This document shows positions 7,247-14,592 of a stretch of DNA of 29,974 nucleotides, piece by piece. The stretch's first letter is position 1; each line of letters begins with the position of its first letter. The position numbers were made by a program, and so were the translations under genes. Source of the DNA: a virus; IMG/VR virus record IMGVR_UViG_3300033149_004993, positions 1 through 29,974 of that record; one strand, given 5' to 3'. Below the pieces are notes generated by a model. It was not told where the DNA came from. It saw only the letters and a list, made by a program, of their open reading frames with translations, and ran no database searches.

Positions 7247-8807
7247 AATCCACATAAACGATGGAACAAATGAGTTACCTAAAGATGATATATTTTATAT
7301 CGTTGCAAAAGATGGAATATATCTTAAGAAAACATTAGGAGTAATGGACAGTATCGCACCAGTGAAAAATATTTCAACACTACAAGAAATTTCAACTGTA
7401 GCAAGAATGAATATCAAGAAAATTCCTGGTGGCCAATTTGCTAAAGTTATAGCTTTTTTTAAAGAAGTCTATAACAAATATAAATCAGAAGCTGTGGTGC
7501 TTTTATTCTATAATGAGAAAACGAAAGTTTATAAGATAGTTGTCCCACAACAAAAAGTTTCTGCTACATCTATTGAGTATGACCGAGGCATGATTCTAAA
7601 AGGTTATAATATGATTGGTACAATTCATAGCCATGCTGCCATGTCTGCTTTTCATTCTGGTACAGATCACGATGACGAAATATCATTTGATGGTCTTCAT
7701 ATAACAATTGGTAATATCAATACAGATTTTAGTATTTCAGCATCAATAATCTCTAATAAGAACAGATTTATGGTTGAACCTGAAGAATATATTAACAGAA
7801 TTACTAAAATAAAAGATGTTAATGAAAATATCACCAAACCAGTAAGAGTGGTATATAAATATTGTCACACTCAAAAGAAACTAGTTCCTGACGAAAAAGC
7901 ATCAGCCAGATTTGGGACTACAAGTTATACCAAACTGGATAAACGTTATCAAGTTAATGTTTCAGAACGAAATTTCAAAGTTTCAAAAGGTTGGATGGAT
8001 ATGGTTGAGCACATAACCTACTATAATAGACATTGGCAGAACCACTATCATAGAAATCAACATATGATTAACCATTCGTGGGGGGGTCATTATGATGCAT
8101 CCTTATGGGGCTATGGTTATAATTATAATAATCCAAATCTTGTAGGAAAAACAACTATGCCTGCAACTGTAGATGACAAAAAGGATAATGATGATATCCC
8201 CTGTCTAACTTGTAAGTTTAAAAAATATAAAATCCTTATTGAAGAAGATGAGGATGATACAATTGATTATTATGTCTGTAAGAAATGTGAAAGTATATGG
8301 GAAGAAGAAAATCTAATTGATGGAGAACAATGTCCCATTTGTATCACTGGAGATTTTCTAATTCCATATGAAGATCAAGATGGAGATCAAGAGAACGAAA
8401 AAGGTCTTAAAAATAACTATGTATTAGAGGATAAATATGATCACCTATTTGAAAAAGATACATCTATTCCTCTAACTCCTCCATCTGAATTTATTAGTTG
8501 TCCACATTGTAATGAGACTTTTCATATGTTCAACAGAGAAAGTAAATGTCCTTTTTGTCATAAATTACTAACTTCAAAAGTACAAGATACTGAATCAGAA
8601 CGAGAACAACAGTTGAGTAAAGACTCGGGTCAATTCTTGGGTGAAGATACGGAAGAAATAAATCTAATAGCCAAAGAGATTATACAGAAATCTAAAGAAA
8701 TCAATGTGGAAAAAATTCCTGATCCTAATGAAAACTCCACTCCCATTCAAGAGAATCAAAATATAATCCGAGGGATGTTTAGAAAAGTATTTGGAAGGAA
8801 ATGGTAA
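7239..8807 (+). CDS. JAB/JAMM metallopeptidase with five CxxC zinc pairs
   Basis: 522 residues. The N-terminal MPN domain carries a complete JAMM motif: E84 in the SEAVVLL strand, then H130-S-H132, seven residues, S140 and D143 (HSHAAMSAFHSGTD). Family knowledge: JAMM enzymes cut isopeptide or peptide bonds after a ubiquitin-like C-terminus. A low-complexity His/Asn/Tyr/Gly stretch follows at about 260-300. Then come five CxxC pairs at C322/325, C347/350, C365/368, C421/424 and C437/440; the last two pairs form a classic zinc ribbon. The end is acidic and probably disordered. ATG 7239 lies inside the end of the E2-like gene and the E1-like gene follows at once. Likely role: deconjugation or processing of the modifier encoded at 9510. 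No NlpC domain is present, so this is not the lambda tail type. Confidence 0.88.
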   Translation: MFKIHINDGTNELPKDDIFYIVAKDGIYLKKTLGVMDSIAPVKNISTLQEISTVARMNIKKIPGGQFAKVIAFFKEVYNKYKSEAVVLLFYNEKTKVYKIVVPQQKVSATSIEYDRGMILKGYNMIGTIHSHAAMSAFHSGTDHDDEISFDGLHITIGNINTDFSISASIISNKNRFMVEPEEYINRITKIKDVNENITKPVRVVYKYCHTQKKLVPDEKASARFGTTSYTKLDKRYQVNVSERNFKVSKGWMDMVEHITYYNRHWQNHYHRNQHMINHSWGGHYDASLWGYGYNYNNPNLVGKTTMPATVDDKKDNDDIPCLTCKFKKYKILIEEDEDDTIDYYVCKKCESIWEEENLIDGEQCPICITGDFLIPYEDQDGDQENEKGLKNNYVLEDKYDHLFEKDTSIPLTPPSEFISCPHCNETFHMFNRESKCPFCHKLLTSKVQDTESEREQQLSKDSGQFLGEDTEEINLIAKEIIQKSKEINVEKIPDPNENSTPIQENQNIIRGMFRKVFGRKW

Positions 8808-8808
8808 T

Positions 8809-9489
8809 ATGAAATTAGATATCGCTATAATTGGATTAGGCGGAGTCGGATCTATTCTATTGGGAAGACTCTCTAGATTCTTAAACTTTTCTAGAGATAT
8901 AGAGGCAAAAATCAATCTCATTGACGGAGATAATTATGAAGTAAAAAATTATGAACGACAAGAATTTGGTCAAATTGGAAACAAAGCAGATATTAAAGAG
9001 TTAGAATCAATAACAAGATATACTAATATCAAATTCGAGTCCTTTCCTGTCTTTATAAACGAAACAAACCTTAATGAAATGATTAAAGAAGACAGTATCG
9101 TATTTATGTGCGTAGATAACCATAAGACCAGAATGTTAGTATCCAATTACTGTAGAAATTTGAAAAATGTTACTTTAATTTCTGGTGGAAATGAATTTAC
9201 GGATGGAAATGTACAGATATATATAAGAAAAGATAGTAAGGATCTAACTCCTGATTTATGTAAATACCATCCGGAAATTGCAAATCCAGATGACAAATTA
9301 CCAGAGGAAATGTCTTGCGAGGAATTAGCACAATCCGATCCTCAACTATATTTTACTAATTTAGGTGTTGCAACATTAATGTGTTGGGCGTTTTATAACA
9401 CAGTTATAAAACAAGATTATGAACGTTCAGAAATCTATTTTGATATTCTATCAATGAATACCAATTCAAAAGTCAGAGTAGTAAACTAA
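8809..9489 (+). CDS. E1/ThiF-like adenylating enzyme (first copy)
   Basis: 226 residues from ATG 8809, chosen over TTG 8791 because GGAAGGA (8792-8798) is correctly spaced. The Rossmann loop is IIGLGGVGS near the N-terminus. LIDGDNYEVKNYERQEF follows, then the basic residue of GNKADIKEL and the CVDNHKTR segment. These are the ATP-binding and adenylation positions of the ThiF/MoeB/E1 fold. GGNEFTDGNVQIYI resembles the equivalent part of PRTRC-type ThiF proteins. Candidate thioester cysteines are in DLCKYHP and EEMSCEEL; neither is proven. The length is that of a bare ThiF domain without eukaryotic-style extra domains. It is expected to adenylate the C-terminus of the SAP-Ubl protein encoded 20 bases downstream. 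Confidence 0.88.
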   Translation: MKLDIAIIGLGGVGSILLGRLSRFLNFSRDIEAKINLIDGDNYEVKNYERQEFGQIGNKADIKELESITRYTNIKFESFPVFINETNLNEMIKEDSIVFMCVDNHKTRMLVSNYCRNLKNVTLISGGNEFTDGNVQIYIRKDSKDLTPDLCKYHPEIANPDDKLPEEMSCEELAQSDPQLYFTNLGVATLMCWAFYNTVIKQDYERSEIYFDILSMNTNSKVRVVN

Positions 9490-9509
9490 TGAAAGGAGAA
9501 CTTTAACGA

Positions 9510-9986
9510 ATGGCACAAAAAAAGTTTACCAGAGAAGAACTCGATGCAAAACGTGTAGTTGATTTGAAAGAAATGTGTGTTTATGAACTGGATATTCCAG
9601 GGATGACCAAGAAAAGAAAAGAGGTGGTTATAGATGCTATTATGGCAAAATATGGAGAAGCCAGTACAGCAAAGACATCTGCTATCTCTACAAAAGCAGA
9701 ACCCATTAAGGGTGTTGAATTTTCTGGTCATAGTGTTCTATCAAAACCGGAAATGCCTTTCGGAAAAAGAACAAGTACCACCATTCAAGTTTCTTGTGGT
9801 GCTTCTTCTGGTAATTTTCCTGTTGCAGGTAGGTCAGTCAAGGAAGTTGGCGAATTTCTACGTGAAGTTCTAAACGTGGATCGTCTTTCGACAGGTCTAG
9901 TCAATGGTAAAGAAGTTGATCCAGATTATCTTCTAAAACCAGGCGACAACCTTGAATTCTTGAAACCAGCCGGTAGGAAAGGATAA
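9510..9986 (+). CDS. SAP-domain/ubiquitin-like (beta-grasp) fusion protein
   Basis: 158 residues. Residues 6-48 form a SAP-like helix-extension-helix (VVDLKEMCVYELDIPGMTKK...EVVIDAIMAKY), a fold that usually binds DNA. A Ser/Thr/Ala-rich linker runs to about 85. Residues 88-158 match a MoaD/ThiS/ubiquitin-type beta-grasp: TTIQVSCG strand, helix SVKEVGEFLREVL, then VNGKEVDPDYLLKPGD and NLEFLKPAGRKG at the C-terminus. The chain ends exactly in Gly, as needed for adenylation, although it is KG rather than GG. It has its own AAAGGAG site and a strong terminator directly after it, and looks less AT-rich than its neighbours, suggesting high expression. Likely the modifier of the cassette. A sulfur-carrier role is the main alternative. 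Confidence 0.8.
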   Translation: MAQKKFTREELDAKRVVDLKEMCVYELDIPGMTKKRKEVVIDAIMAKYGEASTAKTSAISTKAEPIKGVEFSGHSVLSKPEMPFGKRTSTTIQVSCGASSGNFPVAGRSVKEVGEFLREVLNVDRLSTGLVNGKEVDPDYLLKPGDNLEFLKPAGRKG

Positions 9987-10004
9987 AAACCTGAGGTTAA
10001 CCAG

Positions 10005-10037
10005 AAAGGGGGAATCTTAACAGATTCCCCTTTTTTT
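10005..10037 (+). terminator. Intrinsic terminator after the ubiquitin-like gene
   Basis: AAAGGGGGAATC (10005-10016) pairs with GATTCCCC and the following Ts (10023-10034) around a TTAACA loop. A run of seven Ts begins at 10031. This is a textbook rho-independent terminator. It probably sets the Ubl level apart from that of the second E1, the E2 and the RNA polymerase genes, which would need read-through or their own promoter. Confidence 0.9.
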
Positions 10038-10064
10038 CAAAAAACTAAAACGAAAGGGATAAAT

Positions 10065-10925
10065 GTGGTGTATAAGAATATAACTGTTATAGGACTCGGA
10101 ACCCTTGGAGGTTTCGTTGCTGATGCTGTTTCAAGTTTAGAAAGTACTGAGAAGATAATAATTATAGACCACGATGTAGTTGAGTCAAAGAATCTTAAAA
10201 ACTCAATATACAGACAAATTGATATTGGCTTGCCAAAAACTGAAGCACTTAAAGATATTTTACAATCGAAAAATCAAGATCTAGATATTGAAATTATGAC
10301 AGAAAAATTTCTTGAGCAGAAATCAGAAATTCCAGATAGTGATTTAATCTTAGACTGTAGAGATATAACATATGATCGAGGAACTAAAATTGATGCTCGT
10401 ATGTTTATTTCGTCTAGATATTTAATAGTTGATTGTCGTAAAAATGTCAATTACTCAAAACAAGTAGTTGGAAAATATATAGTCGAATTAAGCAAAGATG
10501 ATTTAAGATATGCTGCTTCAATTGTATCAATGGCAATTCATAGTGGAACATTTAAGTCTTTGTTAAAAAACAAATCAGTGCAAAAATATGAACTAGATTA
10601 TGTAAAGCATATTGACAATTACGAATGTGATATTGTATATGAAAATTTAGTTGGAGAAAATAAATTTATTAACCTTCCAGACAAAATTGTTCCTATAATT
10701 GACATGAACAAATCAAAAGATATAAATGTCTTTTTAGGAAGTAAAGTATTACCAATCACTGAAAGATTGATTCCAAAGAATACATTACAGAACAGCGGAG
10801 ATTTAATTTCAAATTTAATATCTGTCGCTACAAGCGAATGTGATTTTAACCATTTTATTATCTCATTATTTCAAGAAAACAACCAAGTTTTTATTGAATT
10901 AATACCAGAAACGGGAGCAGCTTAA
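10065..10925 (+). CDS. E1/ThiF-like protein (second, divergent copy)
   Basis: 286 residues from GTG 10065 (GTG 10068 is also possible); AAAGGG at 10053-10058 supports either. The ATG at 10063 is out of frame. The N-terminal half is a Rossmann domain: VIGLGTLGG, IIIDHDVVESKNLKNS, then YRQIDIGLPKTEALKDIL, which keeps the Arg-Gln and Lys expected in ThiF/MoeB adenylation domains. DLILDCRD follows. The C-terminal half (from about 150) is unlike the first copy and has no clear catalytic CxxC; scattered Cys occur in NYECDI and SECDFN. Its TAA shares a base with the ATG of the E2-like gene, so the two are likely translated together as an E1-E2 pair. It may activate the same modifier, a different one, or act as a non-catalytic partner. 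Confidence 0.75.
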   Translation: MVYKNITVIGLGTLGGFVADAVSSLESTEKIIIIDHDVVESKNLKNSIYRQIDIGLPKTEALKDILQSKNQDLDIEIMTEKFLEQKSEIPDSDLILDCRDITYDRGTKIDARMFISSRYLIVDCRKNVNYSKQVVGKYIVELSKDDLRYAASIVSMAIHSGTFKSLLKNKSVQKYELDYVKHIDNYECDIVYENLVGENKFINLPDKIVPIIDMNKSKDINVFLGSKVLPITERLIPKNTLQNSGDLISNLISVATSECDFNHFIISLFQENNQVFIELIPETGAA

Positions 10926-11263
10926 TGTTAGTAAAAAATACATTTGTTCCCGGTGTTTTTGTCCCATATAAATTAATTTTTAAAAATGAACTTTACAATA
11001 TTATAGATTTAGAAAAAAAATTTATAATTAGAGGATATACGATCCAGACTGTAGATAAACAAATTGATATGGTTTTTATAAAGAATCCACATCCAAATGC
11101 AAATCCAAAGACTGGTGAATTTTGTATCCCCAACTCATTAAGAGAACATACTATTTGTACAAGTAGTAAAAATATCTTAGAATTAATGTTATGTTGCTTT
11201 AATTTAGACGATTGTTATTTTACTCCTTGGGACGAAATAAAATATAAAAGACAAGAGGTGTGA
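10925..11263 (+). CDS. Compact E2-like conjugating enzyme with HPN...C motif
   Basis: 112 residues. The core reads NPHPNANPKTGEFCIPN: H56-P57-N58, eight residues, then C67. This is nearly the spacing of the ubiquitin E2 signature, where HPN is followed after about seven residues by the active cysteine. The strands before it (FIIRGYTIQTVDKQIDMVFI) and the helix after it (NILELMLCCF) also fit a minimal E2/UBC core, with FTPWD near the end. It is shorter than eukaryotic E2s, lacking much of the C-terminal helices. It overlaps the second E1 gene by one base (TAATG). No other E2 with HPN is present in the window. The assignment is from motif plus context. Confidence 0.65.
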   Translation: MLVKNTFVPGVFVPYKLIFKNELYNIIDLEKKFIIRGYTIQTVDKQIDMVFIKNPHPNANPKTGEFCIPNSLREHTICTSSKNILELMLCCFNLDDCYFTPWDEIKYKRQEV

Positions 11264-11265
11264 AA

Positions 11266-11478
11266 ATGTCAGAAGAAAAAAGAAATGCCGGTGAGGAAAA
11301 ACTAAAACATCGAGTTTCAGAAGCTATAGATGAAATCACTGAGGCAACAAAACAAGCTCTCGAAAAAGTATTTGCAGGAATGGTCGAGAGAACATCTGAA
11401 GTTTGCTCTGATATAATTAATAAGAAACGAGATAAAATTAAAAGTAAAATTGAAGGTATAAACAATGGAGAAGAATAA
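11266..11478 (+). CDS. Small helical protein, unknown
   Basis: 70 residues from ATG 11266; an upstream in-frame GTG (11260) is less likely because it would swallow the AGAGGTG binding site. The chain is almost wholly helical and highly charged (EEKRNAGEEKLKHRVSEAID, later KKRDKIKSKIEG), consistent with a short coiled coil. Its 3' end overlaps the next small gene. Unrecognised. Its place between the conjugation genes and the RNA polymerase genes makes it a candidate accessory factor of either. Confidence 0.65.
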   Translation: MSEEKRNAGEEKLKHRVSEAIDEITEATKQALEKVFAGMVERTSEVCSDIINKKRDKIKSKIEGINNGEE

Positions 11479-11671
11479 TCCAACTCTTTCAATTGAAGAA
11501 ATATTAGATCAAAAAATTGAAGAAAAAATCAAACATTTGACTAAAGAGGATGTCCAATTTATAGTAAATGAATTAATCCCAAAGTTTGATGAGTTAATTG
11601 CAGAAAGAGTGAAAATTCATTTTTATGAACTGGGCAAATTCCTCACAGAAAAATTTGATCCAGGAGCGTAG
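11465..11671 (+). CDS. Small acidic helical protein, unknown
   Basis: 68 residues; ATG 11465 lies within the end of the previous gene and the stop is 2 bases before the RNA polymerase beta' start. The sequence is predicted helical with many Glu/Lys (EEILDQKIEEKIKHL, FIVNELIPKFDEL). There is no known motif. The pair of small overlapping helical genes directly ahead of beta' could encode a heterodimer. A divergent small polymerase subunit (omega-like) cannot be excluded but is not supported by any motif. Confidence 0.65.
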   Translation: MEKNNPTLSIEEILDQKIEEKIKHLTKEDVQFIVNELIPKFDELIAERVKIHFYELGKFLTEKFDPGA

Positions 11672-11673
11672 GT

Positions 11674-14379
11674 ATGCCAAAAATATTAGATTATAATTCA
11701 TTTTGTGAAAACTTAGACGAAGTGACGTCTCTAAAAACATTTAGTAAAAAGAAGTTCCATCCAGAGGGACTATTTTCTGAGCAAATATTCGGTCCAATAA
11801 AAAATTATACTTGCCAATGTGGAACCTATTATGGAATTTCACGAACAGGCGAACAATGTAAATTATGTAAAGTTGATATTGTAAACAGTAATATACGAAG
11901 AAAAAGATTCGCAAAAATTACAATACCAATTAAAGTTGTAAATCCATTATTTTATGACCTTTTGGTAGATCTTGGTGGAAAGGATTTAAAGAAAGCTATT
12001 GATACACTTATGCGAAATGAGAAAAGTATTTTATATAAATCTCAAGATGATTATATAGTTACTGTTAATCAGAATACTCCAATTCCAGAAGGTTGTCAAG
12101 TTTGGGAACGAGCTGGTGCGATCTATGAGTTAATACTTGGAGTTGCAACAGTTGCAGTTAAGGGTGGTTCTGTTGAATGGAAATATATATTAGAAACTCT
12201 TGACAATTTATTAATTGACCAAATAATTGTTTTACCTCCTGACTTGAGACCAACATCAAAAAGTTCAGGAAAAAATAAGCAATTAATGGACAGAATAAAT
12301 AGATATTATATTCAAATTCTTACAAGGAAAGAAGCTATGAAAGAGACAATTATAAATATCTATAAAGATAAGGATTTGTATTATACCTATTTTAAACAAC
12401 TCCAAAAAGATGTAAATGAATTATATACAAGGATATTAGAAAAGATAGCAAAGAAAGAAGGTCTGATAAGAGGAAACATTCTTGGAAAAAGAATTGACTT
12501 TTCAGGTCGCGCTGTTATTACACCAGATCCTACTCTTAAGTTAGACGAGTGTAAATTACCATATCTAATGGTCCTTGAAATATTCAAATTACCAATAGCA
12601 AAGAGATTGTTAGAACTTGGCAAGTTTAAGCCATTAAACCAGGCAATTGATTTTGTAGATAAATGTATTGACAATCAAGTTCCTGTTTTATATGGAATTT
12701 GTAACGATATAATTACTGGAAAATATTGCGTATTAAATAGACAACCTTCTCTTCATAAATTAAGTATGCTTGGTTTTAAAATTAAAATAACATTAGATCA
12801 AGTTATTAAAATACACCCTCTTTCTTGTCCTCCATTCAATGCTGATTTTGATGGGGATCAAATGGCGGTTTATATACCAATTACTGAAGAATGTGAAAAA
12901 GAGATTGAAGAAAAGATATCAATTAAAGAAAATTTAAATAGTCCTGCAAACGAATCTCTTACAACCATACCAACTCAAGATATTGTCTTAGGAATATACT
13001 ATTTAACATCATCTGAATTTAAAAATAGAGAAAAAGTCACATATAAAAATCAGAAAATCACTTGGGGTCAAGTAGTATTTAATAAACAATTACCAAAAGA
13101 TTATCCAGTTATATCAGATGTTGTTAATAAAAAATTATTACTTCAAATATTAAATGATATTAAAAATAGATATACGACAGATGAAGCAATTAAAGTTCTT
13201 GATAATATAAAACGTATTGGTTTTAAATATGCAACATTGTTTGGTTGTACAATGTCATTAAAAGATTGCTATATTGAAGAATCAAAAGAACTTAAGAAAG
13301 ATATTTACTCTCCTAAAAGTACAAGGGAGCAATTAGTTGCTTCATCAGATCAGTCACTAATTGAAAAAATAAGAAATAGTTTTAAATACTCACATATGAT
13401 TGAATCTGGTGCTAGAGGTAGTTGGGACCAGGTAAAACAGTTAATTTTAACACGAGGTTTTATTTCAAATTTTGATGGTGAGATTTTACCTTACCCAATT
13501 AAAAACTCATTGATTGACGGGCTAAACCAAGAAGAGTTTTTCTTTTCAACATATGGATGCCGTAAAGGTTTATTGGATGTTGCTTTAAATACTGGAACGT
13601 CTGGCTACCTTTCAAGAAAATTAATTTTTACATGCGCAAATTTGCAAATTGATTTAGAACTAGAAGATTGTGGCACTAAAGATCTTCTTGAAGTAAATGT
13701 AAGCAGTAAACGAAAAGCAAGAATGTTAATTAATAGATATTATTCTGAGAATAATTCTCTACATAAAATTACAAGTGAAAATTATAAAAGTCTTATTGGT
13801 AAACATATTGAAATAAGAAGTCCAGTTCTTTGTAAGAGTCCAAAAATTTGCCATAAATGTTATGGTGATTTATACAAAAACTTAAATAGTCGATTCATTG
13901 GGATTATTGCTGCTCAAACTCTTGGTGAAAGGGGTACACAATTAGTATTAAGAACTTTTCATACTTCAGGGTCAGCAATTATAAAAGGCGAAGAAACCCA
14001 AGATGAATCAATGAGACAAAAAGATATTATTGGCGATCTCGCCTCAGTTTCAAAGTTACTGCATAAATTTAGAGGAAAAACATATACTGATATAATTGAA
14101 GAATTATTTGATGTCTATGATAAAGATATATATCACGTTCATTTTGAATGTGTAGTTTCACAGTTAATGTGGAAATTCCATACTAAATGGAGATTGCTAG
14201 AAAACAGAGATCAAGTTTCGCCAGATTATTTCTCAGTCCAAAGCGTCCCAAACAACGAAAGTTGGATTTTAGCTATGGCATTTTCAAACCCCAAGAGAGC
14301 AATTTTACAGGGAATCTTATATGAGAGTAGATACTCAGGAATCATTGATAAGATTCTGAAAGGTGAAAAAATAAACTAG
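11674..14379 (+). CDS. Phage DNA-directed RNA polymerase, beta'-like subunit
   Basis: 901 residues in one chain. The N-terminus has the beta' zinc-binding pattern CQC (C47, C49) and CKLC (C62, C65). The catalytic magnesium motif NADFDGD is intact, with D391, D393 and D395. GARGSWDQVKQL corresponds to the region before the bridge helix, and GTQLVLRTFHTSG (R760 to H763) to the trigger loop. The C-terminus keeps beta'-like blocks (DIIGDLASV, SNPKRAILQGIL) but ends early at KILKGE and has no large insert. It is shorter than E. coli beta' (about 1400 residues) and, unlike several giant phages, is not split into pieces. With the beta subunit at 14593 it would form the catalytic core that transcribes phage promoters. 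No alpha, omega or sigma gene is recognised here. Confidence 0.95.
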   Translation: MPKILDYNSFCENLDEVTSLKTFSKKKFHPEGLFSEQIFGPIKNYTCQCGTYYGISRTGEQCKLCKVDIVNSNIRRKRFAKITIPIKVVNPLFYDLLVDLGGKDLKKAIDTLMRNEKSILYKSQDDYIVTVNQNTPIPEGCQVWERAGAIYELILGVATVAVKGGSVEWKYILETLDNLLIDQIIVLPPDLRPTSKSSGKNKQLMDRINRYYIQILTRKEAMKETIINIYKDKDLYYTYFKQLQKDVNELYTRILEKIAKKEGLIRGNILGKRIDFSGRAVITPDPTLKLDECKLPYLMVLEIFKLPIAKRLLELGKFKPLNQAIDFVDKCIDNQVPVLYGICNDIITGKYCVLNRQPSLHKLSMLGFKIKITLDQVIKIHPLSCPPFNADFDGDQMAVYIPITEECEKEIEEKISIKENLNSPANESLTTIPTQDIVLGIYYLTSSEFKNREKVTYKNQKITWGQVVFNKQLPKDYPVISDVVNKKLLLQILNDIKNRYTTDEAIKVLDNIKRIGFKYATLFGCTMSLKDCYIEESKELKKDIYSPKSTREQLVASSDQSLIEKIRNSFKYSHMIESGARGSWDQVKQLILTRGFISNFDGEILPYPIKNSLIDGLNQEEFFFSTYGCRKGLLDVALNTGTSGYLSRKLIFTCANLQIDLELEDCGTKDLLEVNVSSKRKARMLINRYYSENNSLHKITSENYKSLIGKHIEIRSPVLCKSPKICHKCYGDLYKNLNSRFIGIIAAQTLGERGTQLVLRTFHTSGSAIIKGEETQDESMRQKDIIGDLASVSKLLHKFRGKTYTDIIEELFDVYDKDIYHVHFECVVSQLMWKFHTKWRLLENRDQVSPDYFSVQSVPNNESWILAMAFSNPKRAILQGILYESRYSGIIDKILKGEKIN

Positions 14380-14388
14380 GGTATTATT

Positions 14389-14577
14389 ATGAGAGATCCA
14401 AAACGTATTGACGAAACTTTAGATGTGATTCGGGGAATCTGGAAACGAAGTCCAGATCTCCGACTCACTCAATTAATTATGAATGCTGTGTATCCAACCA
14501 AAGATCCATTCTATATTGAGGATGAAGATTTGGTGAAAAGGCTTAAAGATTTCAGTAAAAAATTAAAAAATATTTAG
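14389..14577 (+). CDS. 62-residue MRDPKRI-type protein between the RNA polymerase genes
   Basis: A small protein starting MRDPKRIDETLDVIRGIWK, followed by SPDLRLTQLIMNAVYP and FYIEDEDLVKRL. This pattern is well known in short bacterial and phage hypothetical proteins (a DUF1040/YihD-like group as far as I recall; the exact family name is uncertain). The fold should be mostly helical. It lies 9 bases after beta' and 15 bases before beta, so the three are surely co-transcribed. The position suggests a polymerase accessory factor, but there is no direct evidence, and the family also occurs away from polymerase genes. Confidence 0.75.
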   Translation: MRDPKRIDETLDVIRGIWKRSPDLRLTQLIMNAVYPTKDPFYIEDEDLVKRLKDFSKKLKNI

Positions 14578-14592
14578 GGAGGAAGTAATAAC

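Noticed and set aside
9486-9873. Reading frames in other frames across the Ubl gene (9486-9731 minus, 9634-9873 plus)
   Set aside because: They overlap the motif-bearing SAP-Ubl frame, which has a proper binding site and terminator.
7239-9986. Lambda-type tail assembly JAB/Ubl proteins
   Set aside because: Lambda-type proteins combine JAB with NlpC and sit in tail operons. Here there is no NlpC, E1 and E2-like genes are adjacent and the neighbours are RNA polymerase genes.
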